Positions 45,968 to 55,284 of a stretch of DNA of 64,000 bases are shown piece by piece. This DNA is from Pseudomonadota bacterium. GTDB taxonomy: Bacteria; Pseudomonadota; Gammaproteobacteria; Xanthomonadales; Xanthomonadaceae. Position numbers and translations under genes: made by a program. The notes beneath the pieces were generated by a model. That model saw only the letters and a program-made list of their open reading frames with translations. It did not search any database and was not told the DNA's origin. Within the stretch, counting starts at the first letter, position 1; each line of letters begins with the position of its first letter. The stretch is taken from the NCBI GenBank assembly GCA_023390905.1, contig JAEWBY010000061.1, forward strand, positions 53,686 through 117,685. Reading direction: 5' to 3'.

Positions 45968-46830
45968 CGCTGGATGAATCCGACGACCCGGGCTTCGTAG
46001 TCGGCCGGTTCACGCGCGAAGAAATCGACGTGGGCGGCCTGCGGCAATATCCACAGCGCCTTGGGGCCGGGGGCTCGGGCGTACAGTGCGCGCGATTCCC
46101 ACAGCCGGGTATGCCGATCGCGGCCGCCGGCAATGATCAGCACCGGCGCATCCAGACGGCCGATGCGCGCGAGCGGAGACAGTGCGTCGGCCGGAACGCC
46201 GATGCGCCAGCCCGCCTGCATTTCCAGCAACGATGACAGGCTGGCCGCGGTGTTTCCCAGCCGCATCGCGATGCGATTGCGGATGGCCTGCCGGGCATTG
46301 GAATACACCGCTTCGAGCACCACCGCGTCGAAGCCGATGGGCCCGCGCTCGCCGAGCAGAATCGATGCACCACCCAGCGAGACCCCGATGGCGGCGATGC
46401 ATTCGTCGGGACGCTGCGTGCGGATCCAGTCGCGAGCGGCGCGCACGCCGATGGATTCGCGCCGGCCGAGCGTGATCGCATCACCGCTGCTCTCGCCGTG
46501 CGCGGGCAGATCGATCAGCAGCACCGCATGCCCGTGCCGCGCGAGGATGCGGGCGCGGCCGAGCATCGCGCGCCGATCGGCGCGTATGCCATGCAACAGC
46601 AACACGCTCGCGCGCCCGGTTTCGCCCGGAATCCACCAGCCCGCGACCATGCCGCCGGCACCGTCGTCGATGCGGACCGGACGTCCGTGCAGATCCGCGG
46701 GCAGCGCACCGATGCTGCGCGGCTGCGGGGCCAGCAATGCACCGGCGAGCCACCAGACAGAGAACATCGCCAGCGACAGCGATGCCGCGATGATGATCGC
46801 AAGCACCCTGCCACGACGAAGCGCGGCCAT
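45850..46830 (-). CDS. Membrane-anchored alpha/beta hydrolase
   Basis: A 326-residue protein with an N-terminal membrane segment (VLAIIIAASLSLAMFSVWWLAG) and an alpha/beta-hydrolase domain. It has VLLLHGIRADRRAML, the nucleophile elbow GVSLGG (Ser), the acid near AGGRDRHT, and His in AAHVDFFAREP. The last 40 or so residues (from PLPAARN on) are Ser/Ala/Arg-rich and come from the stretch antisense to the glutaredoxin-like gene. They are probably a non-conserved tail. ATG 46828-46830 overlaps the yceI stop by one base (TGATG), so it is the last gene of the yceI-cytochrome b561-yceI-hydrolase operon. Substrate unknown. Confidence 0.78.
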   Translation of the reverse strand: MAALRRGRVLAIIIAASLSLAMFSVWWLAGALLAPQPRSIGALPADLHGRPVRIDDGAGGMVAGWWIPGETGRASVLLLHGIRADRRAMLGRARILARHGHAVLLIDLPAHGESSGDAITLGRRESIGVRAARDWIRTQRPDECIAAIGVSLGGASILLGERGPIGFDAVVLEAVYSNARQAIRNRIAMRLGNTAASLSSLLEMQAGWRIGVPADALSPLARIGRLDAPVLIIAGGRDRHTRLWESRALYARAPGPKALWILPQAAHVDFFAREPADYEARVVGFIQRYAAGPLPAARNAATPAASNGQSSSAPSSSRRSTGTRIP

Positions 46831-47390
46831 CACCGAGCCGGCTTGAGGATCACTTTCGTGCTGATCGCGACTTCGTTGGGAATGGTCCCGGTGTCGGCCC
46901 AGTCGCCGCCGCCGACGCCGAAGTCCAGGCGCTTCACCGTGGCCTTGCCGGCCAGCACCGGTTGCGCGCCGGGCGTCCAGGTGAAGGTCAGCGTGACCGG
47001 TTTGCTGACGCCACGCAGGCTCAGCGTGCCGTCGGCCGCGTACTGGTTGCCGCCCAGTGCGCGGAACTTGGTCGCCGTGTAGCGCGCCTGCGCGAATTTT
47101 CCGACGTTGAAGAAATCGCCGCCCTGCAGTGTTTCATCGCGATCGTCGTTCCCGGTCTTCGTGCCGGCGAGCTGGATCGTCACGTCGAGTCTGGAACCCG
47201 CCAGACGGGCCGGATCGAAACTCAGCTGCGTAGTGAAACCGCCGAACCTGCCGGTGAAGGTTTCGCCCTGGTAGTTGCTGGCGAAGATGAGCGTCGAGCC
47301 CGGCGCCTGCACGTAGTCGGCGGCGAACGCCGGGGCGATCGCCAGTGCGCTGGCGAGGACGCTCGTGCGGAGCAGTGCGGTGCGGATCAT
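46830..47390 (-). CDS. YceI-family periplasmic lipocalin-like protein, copy 2
   Basis: A 186-residue exported protein (signal peptide ending AIAPAFAADY) with a YceI domain: YVQAPGSTLIFASNYQGETFTGRFGGF, DLRGVSKPVTLTF-type strand (here SLRGVSKPVTLTF) and DFGVGGGDWADTGTIPNEVAI. YceI proteins bind isoprenoid lipids in a beta-barrel. A location next to cytochrome b561 is common and suggests a role in quinone handling or periplasmic electron transfer. Its start overlaps the cytochrome gene by 4 bp. Confidence 0.88.
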   Translation of the reverse strand: MIRTALLRTSVLASALAIAPAFAADYVQAPGSTLIFASNYQGETFTGRFGGFTTQLSFDPARLAGSRLDVTIQLAGTKTGNDDRDETLQGGDFFNVGKFAQARYTATKFRALGGNQYAADGTLSLRGVSKPVTLTFTWTPGAQPVLAGKATVKRLDFGVGGGDWADTGTIPNEVAISTKVILKPAR

Positions 47391-47998
47391 GGCGTGGACT
47401 CCTTGCTGGACGTGTCGATGGGCGCGGCTTCGTCGGACCCGGCGCGCGCGGCGCGCCGGCCGGGCAGCATGCGGCGCAATGTGTCGTCGTTCTGGAACAG
47501 GTGGTGGTAGAAGGCCGCGCCGGCATGCAGCACGACCATCACCACCAGCGCCCAGAACAGTGCCTCGTGCGCGGTCTCGGCCAGTTCATGCAGATCCGGG
47601 TTGCGCGCGGTCAGCGCCGGCAGGGTGAACAGCTTGAACCATTGCAATGGATAGCCCGCCGCCGAGTTGAGCATCCAGCCGGACAGCGGAATGGCGAACA
47701 TCAGCAGGTACAGCCCGACGTGCGTCAGCGTGGCGATGCGTTCCTGCCAGCGCGGCGTGCCGGCCACGGCGTGCGGCGCACCGGCGTAGATGCGCCAGAT
47801 CACTCGCAGCGTGACCAGCGCCAGGATCGTCAGGCCGATCGATTTGTGCAGCGCGTAGATGTTGATCTTGCGCGGCCCATTGGGCAGACCGCCCATCGTC
47901 AGGCCGATGCAGGCGATGACCAGCAGCAGGACCACGATCAGCCAATGCAGCAACTGGCTGACCGGGCCCCAGCGATCGACGGGATTCTTCAAGCTCAT
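47387..47998 (-). CDS. Cytochrome b561
   Basis: A 203-residue four-helix di-heme membrane cytochrome of the YodB/CybB type. It starts RWGPVSQLLHWLIVVLLLVIACIG and has the later helix segments YALHKSIGLTILALVTLRVIWRI, THVGLYLLMFAIPLSGWM and HEALFWALVVMVVLHAGAAFYHH. The histidines at the positions expected to bind heme are all present. It probably moves electrons between quinol and periplasmic acceptors. It overlaps both flanking yceI genes by 4 bp, a very tight operon. Confidence 0.93.
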   Translation of the reverse strand: MSLKNPVDRWGPVSQLLHWLIVVLLLVIACIGLTMGGLPNGPRKINIYALHKSIGLTILALVTLRVIWRIYAGAPHAVAGTPRWQERIATLTHVGLYLLMFAIPLSGWMLNSAAGYPLQWFKLFTLPALTARNPDLHELAETAHEALFWALVVMVVLHAGAAFYHHLFQNDDTLRRMLPGRRAARAGSDEAAPIDTSSKESTP

Positions 47999-48660
47999 GA
48001 TGCGGGCTCCGGGGCCGGCTGTGCGGATTCGGGAGAAAGCGGCACGTCGGCCTCATCGGCCTTGCCGCTGCGCGTGGCTTCGGCCTCGATGCGCACATCG
48101 ATGCGATCGCCGATGACCGATTTCCATGCGGTGATGCCGAAGTCGGCGCGGCTCAGTTGCGCGGTGGCGGAGAATCCGGCGGTGCGGCGGAAGGGCGGCA
48201 GCGGATGCCGCTTCAGCGCATTGAGGCGGATGTCCAGGCGCACTTCGCGGGTCACGCCATGCAGGGTCAGATCGCCGAACACGAATGCGCGATCCTCGCC
48301 TTGCGGTTCGACGCGCCTGGACACGAAACGCGCCTGCGGATGCGCCGAGGCATCGAGCAGGTTGCCGGCCAGCGCGGCGCGATTCCAGCGGTCGTCGCCC
48401 AGATCGAGCCGATCGATCGGAATGCTCACTTCGACACGCGCCTGCCGCCAATCCTCCGGATCGAACACCAGCGTGCCGGTGCTGCCGGACACCGTGCCGA
48501 TGGCGTCGGAAAATCCGGCATGGCTGACGGTGAACATCACCCGCGTATGCACCGGGTCCAGCGCATAGGCCTCCGGTCCCTTGGCCCATGCGGGTGCGGC
48601 CAGCCACAAGCCGATCCACAGCAGCCGGCACGGCATTGAAAGTGATCGCGGCATCGTCAT
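47995..48660 (-). CDS. YceI-family protein, copy 1
   Basis: A 221-residue exported protein (signal-like LLWIGLWLAAPAWAK) and first gene of the operon. YceI features are YALDPVHTRVMFTVSHAGFSDAIG, the DLTLHGVTREVRLDI strand and RADFGITAW. The C-terminal 25 residues are acidic and Pro/Ser-rich. It is clearly distinct from the second YceI in the operon (different lengths and loops), so the two are old paralogs rather than a recent duplication. An internal Met at 48654 is an alternative start. It is divergent from the sensor kinase gene. Confidence 0.87.
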   Translation of the reverse strand: MTMPRSLSMPCRLLWIGLWLAAPAWAKGPEAYALDPVHTRVMFTVSHAGFSDAIGTVSGSTGTLVFDPEDWRQARVEVSIPIDRLDLGDDRWNRAALAGNLLDASAHPQARFVSRRVEPQGEDRAFVFGDLTLHGVTREVRLDIRLNALKRHPLPPFRRTAGFSATAQLSRADFGITAWKSVIGDRIDVRIEAEATRSGKADEADVPLSPESAQPAPEPAS

Positions 48661-48749
48661 GGCGGGATTCTAGGCGGACCCGGCCAAGATACGCTGCTTG
48701 CGCCTGCAACGGTCCGTTGCGACGATCGGGACCGGGCAGCAGGACAGGA

Positions 48750-51700
48750 ATGAAGCGCATGGGATGGCGAAGTAGGGCGTTGGCGTTGTGCGTGTTGGGC
48801 CTGCTGGCAGTGGTAGCGCATGCGGGCGTGCCCGAACTGCCGCGTTTCCGCGTGATCACCGTGGCCGATGGATTGCCGTCCACGACCATCCCGGCGATGG
48901 CCCGCGACAAGGCCGGCTTCCTGTGGCTGGCCACCTGGGATGGCGTGGCCCGCTACGACGGCGTCGGTTTCAAGGTCTGGCGGCACGAGCCGGACAATCC
49001 CGCCTCGCTGCCCGGCAACGTGGTGCAGGCATTGCACATCGATGCGCAGGACCGGATCTGGGTCGCGACGGAGAACGGCGGCCTCAGCATGATGGGGCCG
49101 GATCGCAAGGGCTTCCGCCATTACCGCCAGCGTGATCATCGCGAAATGGGCAGCGATGACGTGTTCACCATCGAAAGCCACGGCACCGACATCTGGTTCG
49201 GCACCTTCGGGGGCGGGCTGCACCGGCTGGATGCGAACGGACGCATCCAGCGGTTCAATTCGATCGACGGCGACCCTGCGAGCCTGCCGTCGGACAACGT
49301 GCTGACCCTGAAGTTCAGCCATGACGGCCAGTTGTGGATCGGCACGATGGCCGGGCTGGCGCGCTACGACGGCAAGCGCATGCATCGCGAAGTGCTGCCG
49401 GCCGACAACGCGCACATCATCTATTCGGTTTCCGCGGACGAGGAGGGCGTGTGGGCCGGTACGTCCGCGGGCGTGTTCCGCTGGCGCCCTTCGACGGGCT
49501 GGACCACGCCGGCGTGGTCGCGCATGTTCGAACGGCCCAATGCGGTCACGATGATGGTCGCCGATGGCCACGGCGAAAACTGGATGGCGAGCCAGGGCGG
49601 GCTCTGGCATACCGATGGCGATCACGCGCCGTCGCCGATCGCCCAGGACAACCATGGCGCGGGCGTGGGCCGCGTCGTGCAGTCGCTGCTGTTGCAGGAA
49701 GACGGCGGCCTGTGGGTGCCCGTGCCCACACGCGGGCTGGCGTATCTGCGCTCGGACTGGCGCCGCATCGCATCGTTCACGGCCAGCGAGGGCCTCAGCG
49801 GCGGACTCTATCGCGCGATCGGACTGGGCAATCACGATGATCTGTGGCTCGGCAGCAGTCTGGGCACGGTCGAGCACCTGGCCTTGCAGGGCGGCGATCT
49901 GACCTCGCTGCAGGAACACACCGACACGCTGAAAGCCCTGCGCTTCAATTCGGTGCTCGAAGATCGCGACGGCATGCTCTGGCTCGGCCATCGCACCGGG
50001 TTGGTCCGACTGGATCGCCGGACCGGGCAGAAGCACGAATGGACCGCCGATTCGCCGGACCCGCTGCCGGACGCCACGCCGGTGGACTGGCTGGTGCAGG
50101 CGGCCGATGGAAGCGTGTGGCTGTCCACGCAGTTCGGATCACTGCAACGGCGTGATCCGCGCAGCGGCCGCGTGCTGGCCAGTTTCGTGCAGAAGGAGGA
50201 GGCCGGCCTTCCGATCGAGGAAATCGAAAGCCTGAAGATTGGTCCGGACGGGCAGCCGTGGATTGCCGGACCGTTCGGCGTGCGCCACTGGAATCCGGCC
50301 ACGTCCACGTTCGTCACCGCCATCGAACCGGGCGTCGAGCGCGTGCTGTCGTTCGCTTTCGACGGCGCAGGGGTGATCTGGGTCCATCGGCTGTCCGGGC
50401 TGGAGCGCTGGACCTTGCGCGAGGGCCAGTGGACGCAGACCCGCCTGATTGCACATCACGAAGGTCTGCCCGCGCTCGAATCGACGGGGATGATCGTCGA
50501 TCGCCAGGGCCGGATCTGGATTTCCACCCGCCGCGGCGTGTTCCGCATCACCGTACCGCGCAGGGAAGGGGTGGCCCTGGTGCGCAACTTCGGCGTGCGC
50601 GATGGCATGCGCAGCCAGGAATTCAACGAACGCGGACTGCTGCTGACGCGCCACGGGCTGTTGGTCGGCAGCACTGCCGATGGTTCGGTGGTCCTGCTGG
50701 ATACGCAGGCGCCGGACACCACGCCGCATATGCCCACGCTGGTGATCGATCAGCTCAGCGTCGTGCGCGGCGACAAGACCGTACCGCTGCCGGCCGCCGG
50801 AGGATTCGAACTGCGGCCCGGCGATCAGGAGATGCAGATCAGCCTGCGCCTGCTGAGTTTCGAAGACCCGCTGGCGCACCGCTATCGTTCTTGGCTGGAA
50901 GGCTTCGACTCGAACTGGGTCGATCAGGGCGCGACCGGGGAACGCGTGTTCACCACCTTGAATCCGGGCCACTATCGCCTTCGATTGCAGGCGTTCGATG
51001 CGGCCGGCAATCCATCGCGGGAAAAGGTGCTGGCCTTCGAGGTGTTGCCGCCGTGGTATCGCAGCACCTGGGGCATGATCGCGCTGGGCACCGCGGGCCT
51101 GCTGTTGCTGGTGTGGCTGGCGCTGGGCTATCAGCGCCGGCTGCGGCGTCGCACCGCATTCCAGTTGGCCGAACACAAGCGGGAAGTGGCCGAGCAGGCC
51201 TCGCTGGCCAAGACCCGCTTCCTGGCCACGCTCGGCCACGAGGTGCGCACGCCGATGACCGGCGTGCTCGGCATGACCGAACTGCTGCTGGCCACCCCGT
51301 TGAACGAAACCCAGCGCGGCTATACCGACGCGATCCGGCGCGCGGGCGAACACCTGCTGCGGCTGGTCAACGATGCCCTGGATCTGGCGCGCATCGAAGC
51401 CGGCAAGCTGGATCTCGCGCTGCAGGCAGTGGACCTGCGCCAGCTCGTCGGCGAGCTGGCCCAGATCAATGCGCCGATGGCCGAGCAGCGCGGGCTGACC
51501 TTCATCGTCGAGCATGATCCGGCCGCCCCGCGCTACGTGCAGGCCGATCCGGTGCGGCTGCGGCAGATCCTGCTCAACCTGATCGGCAACGCCATCAAGT
51601 TCACCGAGCGCGGCAGCGTCACCGTGCGGGTGCTGCCATTGAAGCCGCATGGCATCCGGCTGGAAGTGGTCGACACCGGGCCGGGCATCAACGCCGATCA

Positions 51701-52313
51701 GCAGTCGCGCTTGTTCCAGCGTTTCGAACAGGCCGATGGCGCACGCACGGCCGCGCGTTACGGCGGCAGCGGACTGGGACTGGCCATCTGCCAGGAACTG
51801 GCCGTGGCCATGGGTGGACAGATTCGGGTGGAAAGCCAGCCCGGACTGGGCACCCGCTTCATCGTGGATCTGCCGCTCCAGCCGTCGGCGCCACCGGCCA
51901 CCCGCACGCCCGAGACGCGGGGCACGCCGGAAAAAACCGCGTTGCAGATCCTGCTGGTCGAGGATGACGTGACGGTGGCCGAAGTGATCGCCTCGCTGCT
52001 GCGCGCACGCGGCCATGACGTGACGCACGCGCCGCACGGCCTGGCGGCGTTGGGCGAGATCGCCGCGCATCCCTTCGACGTCGCGTTGCTGGATCTCGAT
52101 CTACCAGGGCTGGACGGCCTGGCGCTGGCGCGGCAACTCAGGCTCAACGGGTTCAGCGCGCCGCTGATGGCGATCACCGCGCGCGCCGATGCCGAGGCGG
52201 AACCGCAGGCGCTGGCTGCCGGTTTCGACGGCTTCCTGCGCAAACCAATCACCGGCGACATGCTGGCCGAAGCAGTGGCGGGCATACGACCGGCCGCATC
52301 GCCCGACGCTTGA
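48750..52313 (+). CDS. Hybrid two-component sensor kinase with periplasmic propeller
   Basis: An 1187-residue one-protein signalling system. A signal segment (about 8-26) precedes a periplasmic region of Reg_prop blades (GFLWLATWDGVARYDG, DRIWVATENGGLSM, QLWIGTMAGLARYDG and others, to about residue 680). A Y_Y_Y domain follows (about 690-765, ending FTTLNPGHYRLRLQAFD), then a membrane segment (about 775-795). The HisKA domain has GHEVRTPM with phospho-acceptor His near residue 830. The ATPase domain has NLIGNAIKFTERG, DTGPGIN and GGSGLGLAI. A receiver domain (ILLVEDD to the end) has phospho-Asp near 1115. No DNA-binding AraC domain is present, so output passes to another protein. Such propeller sensors often detect carbohydrates. 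AGGACAGGA precedes ATG 48750. Confidence 0.93.
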   Translation: MKRMGWRSRALALCVLGLLAVVAHAGVPELPRFRVITVADGLPSTTIPAMARDKAGFLWLATWDGVARYDGVGFKVWRHEPDNPASLPGNVVQALHIDAQDRIWVATENGGLSMMGPDRKGFRHYRQRDHREMGSDDVFTIESHGTDIWFGTFGGGLHRLDANGRIQRFNSIDGDPASLPSDNVLTLKFSHDGQLWIGTMAGLARYDGKRMHREVLPADNAHIIYSVSADEEGVWAGTSAGVFRWRPSTGWTTPAWSRMFERPNAVTMMVADGHGENWMASQGGLWHTDGDHAPSPIAQDNHGAGVGRVVQSLLLQEDGGLWVPVPTRGLAYLRSDWRRIASFTASEGLSGGLYRAIGLGNHDDLWLGSSLGTVEHLALQGGDLTSLQEHTDTLKALRFNSVLEDRDGMLWLGHRTGLVRLDRRTGQKHEWTADSPDPLPDATPVDWLVQAADGSVWLSTQFGSLQRRDPRSGRVLASFVQKEEAGLPIEEIESLKIGPDGQPWIAGPFGVRHWNPATSTFVTAIEPGVERVLSFAFDGAGVIWVHRLSGLERWTLREGQWTQTRLIAHHEGLPALESTGMIVDRQGRIWISTRRGVFRITVPRREGVALVRNFGVRDGMRSQEFNERGLLLTRHGLLVGSTADGSVVLLDTQAPDTTPHMPTLVIDQLSVVRGDKTVPLPAAGGFELRPGDQEMQISLRLLSFEDPLAHRYRSWLEGFDSNWVDQGATGERVFTTLNPGHYRLRLQAFDAAGNPSREKVLAFEVLPPWYRSTWGMIALGTAGLLLLVWLALGYQRRLRRRTAFQLAEHKREVAEQASLAKTRFLATLGHEVRTPMTGVLGMTELLLATPLNETQRGYTDAIRRAGEHLLRLVNDALDLARIEAGKLDLALQAVDLRQLVGELAQINAPMAEQRGLTFIVEHDPAAPRYVQADPVRLRQILLNLIGNAIKFTERGSVTVRVLPLKPHGIRLEVVDTGPGINADQQSRLFQRFEQADGARTAARYGGSGLGLAICQELAVAMGGQIRVESQPGLGTRFIVDLPLQPSAPPATRTPETRGTPEKTALQILLVEDDVTVAEVIASLLRARGHDVTHAPHGLAALGEIAAHPFDVALLDLDLPGLDGLALARQLRLNGFSAPLMAITARADAEAEPQALAAGFDGFLRKPITGDMLAEAVAGIRPAASPDA

Positions 52314-52396
52314 TCGAACCGGCAACGCGACGCGGTGGCGTCCGTCTTGATCGAAACGCTCGGGTGTCTGACACGCGCGTGCCGGACACCGCCGCG

Positions 52397-53062
52397 TCAA
52401 TCGACCTGCGCGATCGCCAGTACGCTCAGCGCCGGATCATCCGGATGGGCATGCAGCCACAGGCCGCCGTGATCATTCTCGACGAACAATCCGCCGTGCC
52501 CGCCGGTGTCTTCTTCGATCAGCACTTCCTCCGGCTGCAACTGGCGCTCGATCAGAGGGCGCAGTGCATCACGCGCCTGCGGATACGCGCAGTGCAGCAC
52601 GTACTGGTGATCGCGGCTGCAGTCGTTCTCGAACAATTCGATTGCCTGCACGGACACGCCGGCCAGCGTGGCGGCGAACGGCGCCAGCGTGGCGCGCAGA
52701 TGCAGTCTGGCCTCGACCTCGTCTTCCAGGCCCGGAATGGCTTCGTTCGCCAGCAGGACGACTTCATCAATCAAGCCGTTCCACGGCGCATCCAGTTCCT
52801 GCGCGTGGTGGATGCGCAGCAGGCGTTCGTCGAGGCGGACGCACGGCACCGGTACCGCCATCGGACCGCAGGGATTGCTGTTCATCGTCAGCCGCGCGGC
52901 GGTCTCGCCGTCGATCGGTGAATGCAGGCGCGGAAACGACCACGCCGTGGTCGCGGAGAGGCGCGACAGTTCGATCGGAATCCCCCGCCGCCGTGGGCTT
53001 TCGATGGCGCGATCCAGGCTGCTCAGTTGCAGCGGCAGTAGGGTGTTGCGGCGCGAGGGCAT
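52397..53062 (-). CDS. Unknown protein, paralog of the next gene
   Basis: A 221-residue protein from ATG 53060-53062. It has no clear signal peptide. The C-terminal third matches the neighbour at 53163-53792: here RDHQYVLHCAYPQARDALRPLIE and GGLWLHAHPDDPALSVLA, there GDHQYVIAERYEQAAADLRALVE and GGIWIHADPDDPAMTVFA. The pair is a tandem duplication of a family I do not recognise. The N-terminal 80 residues are unlike the neighbour, so the true start could be internal (for instance MNSNPCGPMAV). It is convergent with the sensor kinase. Confidence 0.6.
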   Translation of the reverse strand: MPSRRNTLLPLQLSSLDRAIESPRRRGIPIELSRLSATTAWSFPRLHSPIDGETAARLTMNSNPCGPMAVPVPCVRLDERLLRIHHAQELDAPWNGLIDEVVLLANEAIPGLEDEVEARLHLRATLAPFAATLAGVSVQAIELFENDCSRDHQYVLHCAYPQARDALRPLIERQLQPEEVLIEEDTGGHGGLFVENDHGGLWLHAHPDDPALSVLAIAQVD

Positions 53063-53162
53063 GACGGAGGCGTGCGTGGGCGGGCCAGTGTAATGGCGAA
53101 GCCCACGCATTCCATCTCACATTTGAACCGCCACGGCGCGCGTGCGCGATCCACTGCGACGA

Positions 53163-53792
53163 TCAATCCGCCCAGGCTTCGGCGAAGACCGTCATCGCCG
53201 GATCATCGGGATCGGCGTGGATCCAGATGCCGCCGATTTCGCTGCTGTCCATGTAGAGACCGCCTTCCCCTTCTTCCATGCGGCAGGGCGGGGCGTCCTG
53301 GCGTTCGGAGCGCAGCGAGCGCTGCGTGCAGGCGGTTTCCACCAGCGCGCGCAGATCGGCCGCTGCCTGTTCGTAGCGTTCGGCGATGACGTACTGATGA
53401 TCGCCCCAGAACTCCGAATCCATCATGCGGATTTCGGCCACCGGGTGGCCGGCCATGCGTACATGCCCGGGCTTGAGGAAGGCGATGGCGGTGATCGCCA
53501 GCATGTCCCCATCGTCGCTGGGCGCGGGCACCGGCTGGCAATCCATATGCACGCGATCCACCGCCTCGGACCACGGAGACGGCAGTTCATCCACGCGGCG
53601 CGCGCGCACCGATTCGCAGCCCGGCGCGCGCGGCAGGCCGTTGTCGTCCAGCGGTGGCGGCAGGCCGGTTTCGTGGATCAGGAACGGAAAATCATCACCG
53701 CGCACGTCCAGCACTTTCACCGGCAGGCCGGCTTGCGCCAGCGGCGTCGCCAGCAGCAGCGGCAGCAGGCACAGGACGCGGCGCGCAGGCAT
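53163..53792 (-). CDS. Exported unknown protein, paralog of the previous gene
   Basis: A 209-residue protein with a signal peptide (MPARRVLCLLPLLLATPLAQAG), so it is periplasmic or secreted, unlike its paralog. The body has DFPFLIHETGLPPPLDD, four or so cysteines (CESVRARR, MDCQPVP, TACTQRS, PCRMEE) that may form disulfides, and the C-terminal GGIWIHADPDDPAMTVF shared with the neighbour. It starts 11 bp after the hemE stop and may be transcribed with hemE. Function unknown. Confidence 0.65.
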   Translation of the reverse strand: MPARRVLCLLPLLLATPLAQAGLPVKVLDVRGDDFPFLIHETGLPPPLDDNGLPRAPGCESVRARRVDELPSPWSEAVDRVHMDCQPVPAPSDDGDMLAITAIAFLKPGHVRMAGHPVAEIRMMDSEFWGDHQYVIAERYEQAAADLRALVETACTQRSLRSERQDAPPCRMEEGEGGLYMDSSEIGGIWIHADPDDPAMTVFAEAWAD

Positions 53793-53803
53793 GGCGTATC
53801 GGC

Positions 53804-54874
53804 TCAGCGCGCGCTGAACTCGTGCACGGCGTCGACCAGCACCGCGACGTGTTCCGGGTTCATGTCCGGCGACATGCCATGGCCGAGGTTGAAGACATGG
53901 CCGTCGAGGCTTCCGCCGGAACCGAGGGCGTAGCTGTCCAGCGTGGCCTTGACCTGCGCGCGGATCGCGTCCGGCGAACCGTAGAGCACGGCCGGATCGA
54001 GATTGCCCTGCAGCGCCACGCGGCCACCGGTGCGGCGCCGTGCATCGGCCAGTTCGATCAGCCAGTCCACGCCGACTGCATCGGCGCCGCTGTCGGCCAG
54101 TGCCTCCAGATGCACGGCGTTGCCCTTGCCGAACAGGATCAGCGGCGTGCGATCGCTGCCTTGGCCGCGATCGAGTTCGCGCGCGATGCGGGTGAGGTAG
54201 GGCAATGAAAACTCGCGGTACATCGCCGGCGACAGCACGCCGCCCCACGTATCGAACACCTGCAGTGCCTGCGCACCCGCCTGGCGCTGCGCCGACAGAT
54301 AGGCGATCACCGCATCGGTGACCACCGCGAGCAGGCGATGCAGGGTCTGCGGATCATTGAGCGCCATCGCCTTGATGCGTGCGTAATCCTTGCTGCCGCC
54401 GCCTTCGACCATGTAGCAGGCCAAAGTCCACGGGCTGCCGGAGAATCCGATCAACGGCACCTTGCCGTCGAGTTCGCGGCGGATTACCCGCACCGCATCC
54501 ATCACGTAGCGCAGTTCGGTTTCCATGTCGGGCACGCCGAGGCGATCCACGTCGGCCGCGCTGCGCACGGTGCGCTCGAACTTCGGGCCTTCTCCTTCGA
54601 CGAAGTACAGCCCCAGGCCCATCGCGTCGGGCACGGTGAGGATGTCGGAGAACAGGATCGCCGCATCGAGATCGAACCGGCGCAGCGGTTGCAGCGTCAC
54701 CTCGCAGGCAATGTCCGGATTCTTCGCCATGCCCAGGAAACTGCCGGCGGCCGCACGCGTGGCGCGGTATTCGGGCAGGTAGCGACCGGCCTGGCGCATC
54801 AGCCACACGGGCGTGCGGTCAACGGATTCGCGCTTGAGGGCGCGCAGCAGGCGGTCATTCTTGAGTGCGGTCAT
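53804..54874 (-). CDS. hemE: Uroporphyrinogen decarboxylase
   Basis: A 356-residue cytosolic enzyme that removes four acetate carboxyls from uroporphyrinogen III to give coproporphyrinogen III in heme synthesis. Signature 1 PVWLMRQAGRYLPEYR and signature 2 GFSGSPWTLACYMVEG are intact, as are FSDILTVPDAMG and the C-terminal GHVFNLGHGM, which holds the conserved His. Length equals the family norm. The WGR gene starts upstream on the same strand with a 27-bp gap. Confidence 0.97.
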   Translation of the reverse strand: MTALKNDRLLRALKRESVDRTPVWLMRQAGRYLPEYRATRAAAGSFLGMAKNPDIACEVTLQPLRRFDLDAAILFSDILTVPDAMGLGLYFVEGEGPKFERTVRSAADVDRLGVPDMETELRYVMDAVRVIRRELDGKVPLIGFSGSPWTLACYMVEGGGSKDYARIKAMALNDPQTLHRLLAVVTDAVIAYLSAQRQAGAQALQVFDTWGGVLSPAMYREFSLPYLTRIARELDRGQGSDRTPLILFGKGNAVHLEALADSGADAVGVDWLIELADARRRTGGRVALQGNLDPAVLYGSPDAIRAQVKATLDSYALGSGGSLDGHVFNLGHGMSPDMNPEHVAVLVDAVHEFSAR

Positions 54875-54901
54875 CGGGACTTCCGGAAACGGGGTGGGGG
54901 A

Positions 54902-55156
54902 TCAGCGCGGGGCGTCCGCGCCGCGGGCGAACATGATCTGGTAGCCGCGCTTGAGGTGAGTGTCGCGCGCTTTCTCGAACGCCGCGTCGGCTTCGGCCTG
55001 CAGCAGGTACTGCTCGCGCTTGAGCGTGGAGCGTCCACCGACCGTGCCGGTCTCGCGCAACAGCTCCCAGCCGCCGAACAGATCCGGCTGCAGGGTCAGT
55101 TGAACATAACGGGGTGCTTCGCCCGCGTCCGGGCGTTGCTGGAGGTAGACGCGCAT
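54902..55156 (-). CDS. WGR-domain protein
   Basis: An 84-residue protein consisting of one WGR domain, with GGWELLRETGTVGGRSTLKREQ in place of the WGR core and YVQLTLQPDLFG before it. The WGR fold is known from PARP regulators and some DNA-associated proteins; stand-alone bacterial versions have no set role. ATG 55154-55156. It sits between hemE and aroB on the same strand, with 128 bp of featureless DNA upstream. Confidence 0.78.
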   Translation of the reverse strand: MRVYLQQRPDAGEAPRYVQLTLQPDLFGGWELLRETGTVGGRSTLKREQYLLQAEADAAFEKARDTHLKRGYQIMFARGADAPR

Positions 55157-55284
55157 GGCGCGGATTGTAGCGGAGCCGGCGCTCACCGCGCCGCTGGGGC
55201 ATTCCGCGGGAGCGATCCGTCCGCGCGGTCGCGCCGCCGGGTCATCGGTTGCTCAAGCCGCTCTGCTGTACGTGCTGTACGGAA

